In this document: positions 49,601 through 62,193 of the stretch, piece by piece
Position numbering within the stretch: the first letter of the stretch is position 1
How the letters are laid out: every line of letters starts with the position of its first letter
The notes under the pieces: model-generated
What the model was told of the DNA's origin: nothing
The model's database searches: none
The model's input: only the letters and a program-made list of their open reading frames with translations
Translations under genes and position numbers: made by a program
Origin: Acanthaster planci
Taxonomy: Eukaryota; Echinodermata; Asteroidea; Valvatida; Acanthasteridae
Direction: 5' to 3'
NCBI RefSeq assembly: GCF_001949145.1
Contig: NW_019091444.1
Coordinates: 493,049-557,048 of the forward strand
DNA: 64,000 nucleotides

Positions 49601-50459
49601 TCCGGGGCCGGTTGTGGTTCATCCCCCTTTCCTTTTTGAATTTTTTCTTCGGAGGTCCCCTGGCATCTGCTGTCTGTCCTGGGGTTTTGCTGCTATCTCC
49701 TTCGCTGTTTGGAGGTGGCTGATGAGATTCAGAGCTCCCAAATCCGTACTTCAAGTGGATCTTCTCAAAATCGATAAAACTGGGAAAAACAGGTCATATG
49801 AAAAGCTCAATCGCGATGTCACCAAATAGTTTAACTGAACAATGCGAAAATTATATTTACAAATATTTGAGAGAGAGCAGTGTAACAATGCTTCCCAGGT
49901 GACAGATGGGATGTTCCATTTCATGTTTAAAAATTGATGGATAATATGTCAATTTCAATTTTGCGGTGGAGTTTTAACCCTTACCCCCTTGGGTGTAGGT
50001 AAATCATACTGAAACAGAGGAATAAGGAATATTAAGATAACCATGCACTGGGATGAATAATTCATGACATATCACCACCAATCCTCCAATCAGATGAAGG
50101 GGATCTGTAAATTACTAGAACTTCTGGCCCACACAAGTTGAGGGGGTACGTGTAGCACATATTCGTAAGAACAATTGCCAACGTCCAGAGACACACCGCT
50201 TAAACTTGAAGTGAATATGTAACATTTGGAAATTTTGAAGACATGGACGTGATGGATGAGTGAAACAACAAAACAACAGGCCTGCTTACTCTGCCTTGAC
50301 TCTTGCCGTCCCTTGCCGTTCATTCAGAATTTTCATCAGTCTTACTTTAGCCTCAGGATGAAGGGTGTCCTTGCATGGCGTGGGGTCAGGGGCAGTGCCT
50401 CCCCCTTCGATGTTTCCTTCTGTCATGCTGAGCCGACCTTGACTGTTACTTTCTTCCAT
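43616..50459 (-). CDS. DUS3L: tRNA-dihydrouridine(47) synthase [NAD(P)+]-like
   Basis: Flavoenzyme that reduces uridine 47 in the tRNA variable loop to dihydrouridine. Eleven exons: 50459-50290, 49779-48819, 47717-47565, 47318-47202, 46925-46860, 46395-46285, 46017-45921, 45324-45198, 44998-44911, 44643-44462, 43688-43616; 714 residues, all phases consistent. Two CCCH zinc fingers are seen: Cys127-x8-Cys-x5-Cys-x3-His146, and a second near 163-190 ([19 protein letters not shown] then H). The TIM-barrel flavin domain starts at YLAPLTT and contains NLPFRR, GEMA, the active-site motif [24 protein letters not shown] and HGRSREQRY. The helical C-terminal domain ends [10 protein letters not shown]. 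Length and order match animal DUS3L; the N-terminal linker is longer than in the human protein. Low-complexity linker between fingers and barrel. Confidence 0.96.
43840..43982. mobile_element. CCAAT-containing TIR element, copy 3 (most complete)
   Basis: Outer ends GGGCGATTTACAAGAGTG and CACTATTGTGAATCGCCC are inverted repeats. Inside lie AGAGTTTGCAATGCATTGGC and CTGTCGACCC. This copy defines the family termini. No clear target duplication. Lies in the last intron of DUS3L. Confidence 0.75.
48206..48485. repeat. 15-bp minisatellite, block 1 (DUS3L intron 2)
   Basis: About 18 imperfect copies of ATGGCAACCATAGGG alternating with ATGCAAATCATACAG. Reading through it gives Pro-Met-Val-Ala-Ile or His-Pro-Tyr-Gly repeats in all frames, which are not real proteins. 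Confidence 0.9.
48627..48715. repeat. 15-bp minisatellite, block 2
   Basis: Same unit as block 1 after about 140 bp of unique sequence (GGATGGCTACCATAGGGATG, GGGCAACCATGGGG). Confidence 0.85.
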
Positions 50460-52431
50460 GTTTCAGCTCTTTCCACGCTCTTTCTTTACTGTGAAATGAT
50501 TTTGGAATGAAAATAGAATAGACTGGTGCTTGTCCAACACTCCTCAGTTAACAGTAAAAAAACAACAACCTGGTATTGTGTTTCTATGAATTCCGTCCAT
50601 AGAGTTAACAACAACAAACAGATGTTAACAACATCAGCAGATCAGTCATGTTTATCAGTGTTGTAGTCGAGGCCACCACAAGACCAGAGACACAAGTCTC
50701 CGTGCACAAGACTATGCACAAGACCTGTCTCAAGTAACAGGGTGATCAATGACCAAGAAATGCTTTCATTAAACATGTTAAAGTACATTTGAATAGCTTG
50801 TGACTTGGATTCAGACAGAAGGCAACTGTGTTTATGCGGTTCAGAGAAATATGGAAGGGCTGCATGGCACCGTGATCGGAATATCGACGAGTATATAATA
50901 TCAAATCAGTGCTCTGAAATATGTGATTGCTGAGCTTTCGGTAACTGAGTACCTTCTTCTGGGCAAGCAGATTCAGTGTTTATGTGGTATTGTGTGGTCT
51001 TTTAATTCCTCCATGCCATCTTGTCTTGTGAAGGATTAAGACTTCTCGACAACAACTTCACAAGTACAACCTTTGATGTTCATATTCTGGAAAATAAAAC
51101 CACGATAAAACATTGTAGGATAGGCCTACACACTGATACTGTAGGCCTACTCTGTTTGGTTCTGATGGTGGAACGCTGTATTATCTCCTCATCAAGGTAT
51201 TAGTAATATGCATCCCTGATACGAAACGATTAAAGCCAAACTAGACTATGAATGGACCAACAGCCTCAGAACCTCACCTATGTCTTCACAAAGATTAAAG
51301 AATATCAGAACCTCGTCGTCACCTTTCTCACACTCAAAAAGTTAACTCGGCATTGGCGCAGCAACGAAACGACGTGAGTTCAGTGGGGCTAAGTTCATGC
51401 TACATACTGTATGTACATATACAGTGTATATCCGCTACGTGCATGCCACGCGCATATACGGTTAGCTTTAGTGCATTTTGTGTTGTACCCTTTGGGAGCG
51501 TCAAATTAAATTATTGTGGATAATAAGGAGTCCAACCCTCATTTATTAATTTTATACAGCTACACTATTATTCTTATTGCTAAAATGATCATTTGTAACA
51601 GATTCTACTCAATCTTGAGCAGTCTGCGCTGATTTTTGTTTACCAATTAGAGAGGAAAAACCCCATGTTTAAAATGAAACCTGCCAGACGCCGGGGATGC
51701 AGTCTGTGTTCCAGTATCTCTGCATAGGATTTTGCATTCTTTATCACGAGGAGCGCAGACTGGTTATGCAATTGTGCAATTGTGTGCATGCGTCTTAAAC
51801 ATGACCAGGCGCCGGGTCGATTGCGACTTCTATATGAACGTACGTGCTCGTGTATGTATGTACGTACATGATGTCCCGCACCATCTTACCATAGATGGAC
51901 TCAGCAGTTTTTACCTTTAATTATTAACTTTTTTTGTCTAACTTTACCCCCAAAGCAGGTAAGTTGGATGGTGTCCTCTGTCATTTGCAGGTCTTTGTAA
52001 AGTTGCTCTAGCTTGGTAAATGTGATGAAATCATTAATTGGATCGTGGAGTTACACAGTTAAAAACATGCAAAGCCTCTGTCGTTAGGTACATGTAACTC
52101 CGTCATTACCAACGGACGTATTTAAAAAACTTTGACTCGCAACGCCTTTGTATGAAAAAGAAGCCAACCAGCGGCCATTTCACCAAGCCGAATACAAAAG
52201 CGTGGGTTGGCTCCCTTCCATTGACATCAGGAATATTCAAATTCGAAAATAATATTCGACAGTCGATCGGATATTCCGCACAGCTCTATTGAGGATGGTG
52301 TACTGTACCTTATAATACTTTTGGTGGTATAACTTTAAAGAGTTGTTTCTGTGTCTGTTATATATTTAGGTTTTAGAGTAGTTCTGAGTAATGATCTCTT
52401 GTTCCCATTGGGATTGAATTGAGTTGCTCTC
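50460..52431. other. Divergent intergenic region, DUS3L / kelch gene
   Basis: About 2 kb between the DUS3L start (minus) and the kelch start (plus). Apart from the dispersed repeat at 50904 I see no gene. The kelch 5' untranslated exons and both promoters should be here, but no strong core element was found. Confidence 0.5.
50904..50976. repeat. Dispersed repeat S, copy 1
   Basis: ATCAGTGCTCTGAAATATGT, then ACTGAGTACCTTCT and GGCAAGCAGATTCAG, match the reverse complement of 63173-63235. Confidence 0.65.
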
Positions 52432-55400
52432 ATGGCTGCCAACATTCCCGAGGTGATGGAAGAGAGCGAAACACCAACATTCATCCATCAAGATCGGACC
52501 TGGAGGCCCAACAAGAGAGCTCGCATCCAAGACGGACTTATAAGTAGCAGCGAGACAGACGACGCGTTACTCATGCGGCAACAGCACGCACTGGGGATGC
52601 TGGCGGTCATGCAGTCCATGCACCAGCGCCGGGAGCTGTGCGATGTGACACTAGTGGTGCAAGGCCGGTCCATCCTGGCCCACCGGCTGGTGCTCGCCGC
52701 CTGTAGCCCCTACTTCAATGCCATGTTCACCAGCGAGCTGAGGGAGTGCAACGAGAAGACGGTCACGTTGCAGGACATGGACCATGTGGCCATCCAGGAG
52801 ATCGTCAACTTTGCGTACTCGGCCAAGGTCAGCGTGACGGAGGACAATGTCCAGTCGGTGCTGAAGGCTGCGTGCCTGCTGCAGATCGAGCCGGTGATTG
52901 GCCTGTGCTGCGAGTTCCTCAAGACGCAGTTGCACCCGTCAAACTGCCTTGGCATCCGCGGTTTCGCTGAGCGGCATGGCTGCTTCGAGCTGCAGCAGGC
53001 CGCCGACGCATTCGCCCAGCAGAACTTCTGCCAGGTTGCGCAGCAGGAGGAGTTCCTCCACCTTGGCGTGGAGGACCTCATCGACCTGATCCGACGGGAC
53101 GCACTGAACGTCCCGAAAGAAGAAGACGTGTACGAGGGTGTCATGCGCTACGTGGACCAGAATCGCGAGGAGCGCATTCCGCGGGTCGGGGAGATCTTCG
53201 AGCATGTCCGCCTGCCTCTCTTGTCCTGGGAGTTCCTCCACAGCCGTGTCAAGGAGGACAACGTGGTCACCACGGACGAGAAATGTAAGAGCTTTTTCGA
53301 CGAGGCGAGGCGGTATCACGCAAGCCAGTTCTACCCTGGTTTGCATTGGGAAGTCAGCATTCGAACATTACCCAGGCACTCATTCAGCCGGTCTATTTAT
53401 ATTTATGTGGTTGGTAAGTACGACGTCTTAAATAACATCTGCCAGAAATAAACTCCCATTCAGTTGTTATTTCAATACATCGTTAAAAGTGCAAGACAAC
53501 TTAAAAGTATCTATTCATCATTTCACATTGTCAGCTTGTACACGTATCAGGCAATGTAGTTTTTCCTGTTTCTGAGTATTAAAGACTCACAGTGCTGTTG
53601 TCTCGGTTTGTTTTGCCAAAGAGATCATAATATGATGTGGAGGCTTTGCATGGAAGCCATGTTGTTGTTGTTGTTGATTAACGGCACATACGGCAGACTA
53701 GTGCCCTGCGTGCCACAACCAGTGTAGTCAGCGTCACTCGTAGGTTGTTTGGGTAATCATCTCACATTCTGTAAAAGTGCACCAAGGAGAGAGAAAAGAT
53801 ATGCAATAGAAATGTATTGGATAGATAAAGGAGTCTGCCTAAATGAGTGTTGGCAAGTTAACAAGAGTCAACTCCAAACTGATGTAAATGTACTGTATGT
53901 TTAAACAAGAGACCTTAAATTGGAAGGGGAGGGGGCTTGAAGAATCCTCCAGACACTCAGCGCCCCCTAAAAGAGGTCAGGCAAGGTCGGCCGTTTCCCA
54001 GCACTTTAAGGGCCCGGGCCCCGCTGGTATGTTCACAGGTCCGGCATGGAAGCCATCCTGCAGGGCAGTTCCTTTATTCCACAGGGAAGCCTCCTTTGTG
54101 CACATCCCGTGGCCTGCAAGATGGCAACCATGCAAACCCTCTATTGGCAATCAGTTGGTGGGACTTGAGTCAGATTTTTTTCATCATCCAGTTCTGAGCT
54201 GACTGAACTATCCTGTTTCTATTTTTGTAACCGGGTACAGATATCTGAAAAAAGGTGCTTCGAAAGTAAAATATACCCTTACATGTACATCATGAACTAC
54301 GTTCAGCATACATATATAACTTTTTTTCCCGTTGATTAAAAATTATGCAATAAAGAAAACATGTTTCTCAACAGCCACTAACTGCAGTGGGCCTAGACTG
54401 GCTTCCTGAAGTTCTTGATTTTGGAATCTGGGTGCGGAAACCGGAGAATTCGATATTCCATTTTTTTGGAAATCGGGAAACCCTACTACTGCACTCAATA
54501 CTTGAACTCACTTGAACCTACACCTGTACCAGGACATTTTTCTGCATACACTTGTCGTCACACGCTTCCNNNNNNNNNNNNNNNNNNNNNNNNNNNNNNN
54601 NNNNNNNNNNNNNNNNNNNNNNNNNNNNNNNNNNNNNNNNNNNNNNNNNNNNNNNNNNNNNNNNNNNNNNNNNNNNNNNNNNNNNNNNNNNNNNNNNNNN
54701 NNNNNNNNNNNNNNNNNNNNNNNNNNNNNNNNNNNNNNNNNNNNNNNNNNNNNNNNNNNNNNNNNNNNNNNNNNNNNNNNNNNNNNNNNNNNNNNNNNNN
54801 NNNNNNNNNNNNNNNNNNNNNNNNNNNNNNNNNNNNNNNNNNNNNNNNNNNNNNNNNNNNNNNNNNNNNNNNNNNNNNNNNNNNNNNNNNNNNNNNNNNN
54901 NNNNNNNNNNNNNNNNNNNNNNNNNNNNNNNNNNNNNNNNNNNNNNNNNNNNNNNNNNNNNNNNNNNNNNNNNNNNNNNNNNNNNNNNNNNNNNNNNNNN
55001 NNNNNNNNNNNNNNNNNNNNNNNNNNNNNNNNTGTATGTTGTGATTGAATCAAACACTTTTATTCACATTTGACCCTCAGCTTTGCTTCCAGTTATCGCA
55101 CCTAACCCAAAAAATCATGCGGAACATACTGCGCTTACATCTTATTAGTCAAAGAGTTACCCCACCTAACCCAGAAAATCATGCAGTACGTCCTGCACCT
55201 ACATCTTATCAGTCAAAGAGTTATCCCACCTAACCCAGAAAATCATGCAGTACGTCCTGCGCTTACATCTTATTAGTCAAAGAGTTACCCCACCTAACCC
55301 AGAAAATCATGCAGAACGTAAAGTGCCTACATCTTATTAGTCAAAGAGTTACCCCACCTAACCCAGAAAATCATGCAGTACGTCCTGCACCTACATCTTA

Positions 55401-58400
55401 TCAGTCAAAGAGTTATCCCACCTAACCCAGAAAATCATGCAGTACGTCCTGCGCCTACATCTTATTAGTCAAAGAGTTACCCCACCTAACCCAGAAAATT
55501 ATGCAGTACGTCCTGCGCCTACATCTTATTAGTCAAAGAGTTACCCCACCTAACCCAGAAAATCATGCAGTACGTACGTGCCTACATCTTATTCGTCAAA
55601 AAGTTACCCCACCTAACCCAGAAAATCATGCAGTACGTCCTGCGCCTACATCTTATTAGTCAAAGAGTTATCCCACCTAACCCAGAAAATCATGCAGAAC
55701 GTAAAGTGCCTACATCTTATTAGTCAAAGAGTTACCCCACCTAACCCAGAAAATTATGCACAACATACTGTGCCTACATCTTATTAGTCAAAGAGTTATC
55801 CCACCTAACCCAGAAAATCATGCAGAACGTAAAGTGCCTACATCTTATTAGTCAAAGAGTTACCCCACCTAACCCAGAAAATCATGCAGGACGTAAAGTG
55901 CCTACATCTTATTAGTCAAAGAGTTACCCCACCTAACCCAGAAAATCATGCAGTACGTTCTGCACCTACATCTTATTAGTCAAAGAGTTACCCCACCTAA
56001 CCCAGAAAATCATGCAGTACGTAAAGTGCCTACATCTTATTAGTCAAAGAGTTACCCCACCTAACTCAGAAAATCATGCGGAACATACTGCGCCTACATC
56101 TTATTAGTCAAAGAGTTACCCCACCTAACCCAGAAAATCATGCGGAACATACTGCGCCTACATCTTATTAGTCAAAGAGTTACCCCACCTGACCCAGAAA
56201 ATCATGCAGAACGTACTGCGCCTACATCTTATTAGTCAAAGAGTTTTAAAAAATGCAAAAACCTGTTGTGCCTGCCCAGGCACTGATTTCTATGTATCAT
56301 CTTGTTTTTTTTCACTATTTGATATTCTAAAGCCGTTCAAATTGCAAAACATTGGCCAGCTCTTGCATGTCTGTGCCCTCAACTGACTGCATTCCAAATG
56401 CTGTTTCCCTTTATCCTCTCATATGGTGATTAATCCTACACGTACATTGCACATGTGTGTATTGCACTGATAGAGTGTTGTAACAACTTGTACAAGTTTG
56501 ACTGTAATAGTGTCTTGACGCTCACCAAAGATAAAATTTGATTATCATCTGTCGCTTAAACTGAAGTTGAAAATGCATGCACATGCGGGACATTTTCGGC
56601 CTAAATTGGGAGGTTTTATGTCTTTGTGTTTTCAGGCGGTGAACTGAACCCGGGCCGCACCACCACCAGCACGGTGGAGCGCTACACCCCGGCCCTCAAC
56701 TGCTGGACCTCGGTCAACCCCATGGGCTCGCCACGGCGGGGCGTGGGCACGGTCATGCTGGACAAGATCCTGTATGCGGTGGGCGGCTCGGACAACGCGG
56801 CGCTGAACGTGGTGGAGTGCTTTGACCCTGCCACGGGGGGCTGGCGTTACCTGGCGCCCCTCCAGGAGCCCCGCAGCAGCGTGGCTGTGGCGGCAGCCGG
56901 GGGCTACGTGTACGCATTTGGCGGCTACAATGGGATGACCAGTTCCCGGACAGTGGAGCGATTTAATCCCAATACAAATGAGTGGAAACACACGACAGGT
57001 ACCGTACATGCATCATCTTAATGAAGATTCCTTCAATAAAAGAAACTTACAGTCTACATGTACGTTTGTTTATACTTCGCATGTTAACCCTAACCTTCCC
57101 TGACCACACAAAATTAAACAGTAGTTAAGTGTTGAATTCTGTGGGGATAGGTCTGGTGGGCCCAGACAGCTGGCTTTTGCATTGGGTTTGGCATACCTCA
57201 GAAAAATCAAAGTCCAACAGCCTCTGTGCACAAAGTCCCATATGGGTGTTCAACTTTGTGTGAATGGGGAAGGTTAGGGCCAGCAACCCTCGGGGGTTAG
57301 GGTTAAGGTATCAGCACTGAAAAGGCTTGGCTAAACTCAAACTCTATCCCACTTCGAAAGCTGCCTTATATGTCAAGTTCCTTTGTCATCTTGTGTAAAA
57401 GAAAATCTTTAACCTTCCCAGACCCTTCAGAATCCACCAGGCAACTCTGGAGGATTTGGAAGGATTGAGTAAGGTACATGTAGATTGGTGGCAAGTGGTT
57501 GAGTTGAGTGGTTGGTCATCGTTACAAATTTGCTACCAAAGAACAAAAAAAAGTGGTTATGCTTCATGTTTCCCTACCTAACCTATTTTGACAAGGCAAC
57601 CTTATAGTTTTTCAGCGGGAAGGGAATTTTCAGGAAAACATGAAATTAGAAATACAGAAAGAAACAATGTGTCTTGTTTTCAGCTTCAATGTGGTGCAAA
57701 AAAGGCTGAGCAGACTTTTGCGCAAAACAAGTGCCCTTCGGAGTGTGGCTCATTTCATTTGAAACAAATGCCATTTGACCTCTCTTCCTGTTATTTTGAA
57801 GTGTAGTGTAGTACTATTGTAGTACTTAGCAGTAGCAATACATTGCAATAACAAAAATCCCCATCACATGCACTCCCCAATTTTCAGTTGCAGTCCAATA
57901 GGAAGTAGAGCTTGGTTATGGTTGTTGCTTTGTATGGCTGTTCCTATTTGTTAACTTTGCCACTTTTTCTCAGTTCGTATCTTTAATCTAACGATTTAAA
58001 ATTAGCTGGAGGTACTCATGTTGTGTGCGTTCAGTACATGTAAGTTTACATTTTGAGGAAAAAATGTGTATATAAACTTAGGATGGGAATTTACGTTTAA
58101 TTTGAAAAACATTTGGAAAACTTTCCGATACTGTTTAAACGTAAAATGTTCAACCCAAGGTAACACTTTACCTCATTTTTCCCCATAATATATAAAAAAT
58201 ATAGTTCAACAATGTATGGTCCAACTAATGTATACATGTAGATTGATGTTGGGGCATAGCAAACAGGCAATATTTATTGTTTTAGAATCCACTTTTTTTC
58301 TCAAAAAGTACATGGACGCCAAAAGGAAAAAACCGAGCATGTAACAGGCATCGTTCACGACAAAAATGAATGCTAGATCGCATCAATCAAAACATCAAAC

Positions 58401-61400
58401 CTCCAAAAATCTTTTTGGAAAATCTGTAAACGGATTTGGAACATTTACATGTAAATGTGCAAATGTCACACCCTTAATATAAACATTCAGTGATGGGAAT
58501 AGCTGGATTCGCATCGCAAAATGCGTTGCATTTTGCACAAAAAGCGAGACAAACGTGGAAGTTATTTAGTGCAATTTTTGCGAACGAAAATTTCTTTTAA
58601 AAATCATGCATAATAACGGTCATACAACCTCCCCCCCCCAAAAAAAAACCCCTTTTCCTTGTCCTACATGTAGTTTCGTGCAGCTCAAGGCCCACGGATC
58701 ATGAGGAAAACAAGGTTTGCTGCGATTTTGTGGGATTATCTAGCACATGTGGTTCAGTACAGTACAGTACGAGCGTACATGTATGCATTCAGTGCGTGAT
58801 AAGTGGCGCCATGAACTACACGTAGGTACATACACCCCAAGCGTGATATCTTCACACATACATGTACATATAAGCACATTTACTTCTGTCATTTTGAGGC
58901 AATCAATGCACCACAAAAATGCCGAAAGCGCCTTCTAAATATACCGTTGAAAAATGGCAGAGAGATATGCCATGGCTGAAACAAGAGAATCTGCCGGATG
59001 GCATTGTCCTTTACTGTGAGTAATGTAAATTGCAAGAGGCCAAGATCAAAGCTGTTAGGTCCATTTACATGTAGGTTTTGCTAGTCAATTTCATCATACA
59101 TGTAATGCTAATCAAATGACAATATGATTCGCAGATTTGCCAACCAAATTTATTTTCATATTTCCATCACTGACATTGCACCCGTAGGTTTTTTTTGTCT
59201 GTAGGTGGATGAATGATTGTATTCTTGAATTTCTATGGTAGATTTCCACTCGTTTTCCACTGGATAAAGGAGCGACTTTCAATTGAGTGAATTGCCTTTG
59301 AATTACAAGGTCGTAAGCTGGCCATTCAGTATAGGTCAGTCCCCTGGCTGAAACAGCCTGCCAGTGGAGCTTAAAGTTTACTGCACATGTACTTCTCATT
59401 CAATAGCAGAAACCTTGAAAACAGTGTGGGAAAGTGATCAATGGGCAGTTGAAAGTTGTTAGTCTACTAAACCTACAAAGGCAAATCCAGAACCGACCTT
59501 TTTTTTGGGGGGGGGGGACTTTTTTATTTGGAAGGGCAAATAATCTGTAGTTTTAATATTCATCCAGCCTCTGGGCCTTTTTCCAAAACTCAACTTCGTC
59601 TCTGTCTGGGGCTCCATCTTTTGTGTTTTGCCTCCTGGTTTTGAAGTTGTATTAGCTCAGCAGTAAGTCTAACAGTGACACGGAAACGTCCACTAAGACG
59701 CAAAAGAGGCAAATGTTTCAGTTTGAATTTAATTTTAACGTTTCAGGCCCATAATCGAGAATCAATTTTGGAGAGGAAGTCCTGAGCGGGTGATGGAAGT
59801 TCAGTATCCCACAATGGTTCTGATGTCTTTTCTGAGGGGTGATGCTATATTTTGGGGCTTTGTTCATGCTTTTGAAGGAAAGGGAAATGAACTAGACCCT
59901 GAAATATTTCCTTTCTTTCATTTTTTCAAAACCATTTTCCCCCCCCCTTTTTTGATTTTGAATGTGTGTCCCCTGTTGGCCTCCTCTCCTCAATATCCAC
60001 CCTTGCCTTGCCAAGCTTCCACCACGGTAAGGAGGTGGGAAAGAATTCCCTGTCAACATTTCAGTCTGATAGAGAGTAAAGCCCGGTTTCCATGTTGGCA
60101 TGAGAAACGCAGAGAGCGACACAATCAGGACGCAAACTGCAACGCAGACAAATGGAAACAATGTCAAACGGAAGTGTCGCCACAAACGCAAACCAGCCCC
60201 AGACGGATCGGCAAAATTGAGTTCGGTTCAACTGTGCCGACTGTCTTCATCAAGTACATGTAAATGAGTAGGCTTACAGGTATACAAACATTCATGCTGG
60301 CATGAGGGGCATACAACAATGTTTCTCTCACCTGGCACCACTCATTTATCCATTTTTTTCCTTATTACTAGCATATGTAGCCCCAATTGTCAACAAAATC
60401 GCTGACCCTTAGCAAACTACCGGTACATCAAACTGCAGTATCAATTTGGCTTCACGAGACAACACTGTCTCCTAAAAACGGCATTTTTTTGGTGACAAAA
60501 AGTCTTGCATGCCCTTTTGTTAAATTTTTTGGGTGAAATGACGTCGCACAGCATCTTTGCCGCGACTGTCTGCGTCTTGACGTCATGCAGACCGTCTGCA
60601 TTACAACGACCATATGGAAACCAGGCTTAACTCCAAGTGAATCTCATAGAAGATTATTGACAGCATTTTTGTTTCACTCACTATTTTTAGAAATGACATC
60701 GCCGCGTAGCATGGCTGCTGCCGTTACCCATGGGACCAGCATCTATGTGATCGGAGGTTACGACGGCTCAGCCGATTTGAGCAGTGTGGAGTGCTTCTCA
60801 CCAGGGGTAAAGTCTCCCCATCAACTTTCTTGCTTTTCACATGTTGAAGCTGACTGATGCGGGTGAAAATTTTCCCGTTGACACCCAGAAGAATGTTTTC
60901 AGCTAGTTGAAAAGTTGAAGTTTCTGAAACTCATCTAACCTGCATCTAAAATTGTCCTCCCCATAAAAAATGGTAATTTTGCTTCATCATTGGTGATAAT
61001 TTCACCAACTGTCTGGCAAACTAGACTGTAAGTCACTTAGTGTATTAGAGGATTCTCATTTTAAGAAGACTGCAATTTCTCACCGTGTCGTCTCACGTCG
61101 TGATGACAAGTAGTAATACCCTGTGCTGTGATGATTGAAACAGGTCAAGAAGTGGCGGACAGTTTCCCCCATGCACACAGCTCGATCCATGGTGGCTGCG
61201 ACAGCTTTCAAAGAGAGGATTTACGTGGTTGGTGGATGCCATTGCAGCATCAGGTACATTGGATTGTTCTCGTCAGAGAGTGAACTCAATTTAACCCCAA
61301 AAAGAGCGAGGGAGGTAATCAGTCCCCCTCCCCCCTCGCACGGAAATTTTTCTCCGATGTTGTTTAACTTTCTTGGGGGCACTGAACCTCCAGGGGTTTT

Positions 61401-62193
61401 TCCAAGAACGTCTTTAACATCATTTTGAAGCCAATATTATGAACATCAGACCCACATTCATACCTTGCTTGAGAAAATGCCGGACTTGGGCGGCAAGCCT
61501 GGACCATAAATAACCATAGCAGCTACGCCTCACATGTATGTCGGACTACATTTCCACTTCACGCATACACTCACAATAGATGTTACATGCATGCCAAGGT
61601 TCAACAAGATTAGGCATTAGGGCAACCAAGATCTTGGGAGCAGACACCCCCCTCCCCAACTATAAAAATGTCCCGAGCACAACCAGACTCTTGTTGGGTT
61701 ACATGTTGATTCTGCACACTCTTACAATGTACAAATGTATGTCTTTACCTGCATGCTAAGTTTAAAAAAAGACCAGCCACGGGACAGCCAGGATCTTGGG
61801 GGGGGGGAAGTCTGTGAGTTGGTAAAAAAGGAGCCTTGTTTTAGCATTAAAATGATGATTTTAGATGCTGTGATGAAAGTTATGCACCTGTTAGGATGAT
61901 ATCTGTCAGACTTTATCTGGTAAGCTTGCACTTGGGTCTTCCTTCCCTCGCCCAGTTTGGCCAGCGTAGAGGTCTACAATCCGGCCAACGACACCTGGAC
62001 TCAGGCCCAGGCCATGCACCACCCCCGCAGCGGCGTGGGCCTGGCCGCCATCAACCAGCGGCTCTACGCCCTGGGAGGCTACGACGGCAACGAGTACCTG
62101 CGCTCCGTGGAGATGTACGAGAAGGAGGAGGATGAGTGGACCGTTGTCAGCAACATGGAGACCCCCCGACGCCGGTTTGGGTGCTGCTCGTAA
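52432..62193 (+). CDS. BTB-BACK-kelch protein (KLHL family)
   Basis: Predicted CUL3 E3 ubiquitin-ligase substrate adaptor, 602 residues. Exons: 52432-53413, 56636-56998, 60691-60806, 61144-61253, 61956-62193, with phases 1, 1, 0 and 2. The BTB domain (about 62-165) contains ELCDVTLVVQG, AHRLVLAACSPYFNAMF and NFAYSAKVSV. BACK (about 170-272) contains HPSNCLGIRGFAERHGC and VRLPLLSWEFL. Six kelch blades (about 318-602) each carry a GG pair and a Trp: YVVGGELN, YAVGGSDN, YAFGGYNG, YVIGGYDG, YVVGGCHC, YALGGYDG. The first intron interrupts the first GG pair, and each later exon continues the propeller in frame. A basic KRARI lies at 29-33. The specific KLHL orthologue cannot be named by eye. The 3.2-kb first intron holds the assembly gap and a minisatellite; the third carries a transposon. 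Confidence 0.93.
54570..55032. other. Assembly gap (463 N)
   Basis: Run of N in intron 1 of the kelch gene, ending about 50 bp before a 64-bp tandem array. The gap probably hides more repeat units. Confidence 0.99.
55085..56245. repeat. 64-bp minisatellite, about 18 copies
   Basis: Unit starts ACCTAACCCAGAAAATCATG and includes CTACATCTTATTAGTCAAAG and AGTTACCCC. The period was measured as 64 bp between successive ACCTAAC positions (55164, 55228). Copies differ mainly at GTACGTCCTGCG versus GAACGTAAAGTG, suggesting two interleaved subtypes. Confidence 0.95.
57001..60078. other. Intron 2 of the kelch gene
   Basis: About 3 kb with no recognisable exon or gene. The 74- to 157-codon open frames here lack motifs and splice support. 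Confidence 0.6.
60079..60627. mobile_element. Harbinger-like non-autonomous transposon (549 bp)
   Basis: Terminal inverted repeats AGCCCGGTTTCCAT and ATGGAAACCAGGCT are flanked on both sides by TAA (60076-60078, 60628-60630), the 3-bp TWA target duplication of PIF/Harbinger. No transposase frame. It ends 60 bp before kelch exon 3. Confidence 0.8.

Noticed and set aside
52651-53346. Antisense frames of 94-144 codons opposite the BTB-BACK exon
   Set aside because: Shadows of a GC-rich coding exon; the sense strand has clear domain motifs.
54415-55073. 170-210 codon frames on both strands
   Set aside because: They are produced by the run of N in the assembly gap.
55085-56245. Regularly spaced repeats resembling a CRISPR array
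   Set aside because: Units are contiguous 64-bp tandem copies without unique spacers, in the intron of an animal gene.
59790-60263. 157-codon plus-strand frame in the kelch intron
   Set aside because: No domain, low-complexity composition, and it overlaps the end of a Harbinger-like element.
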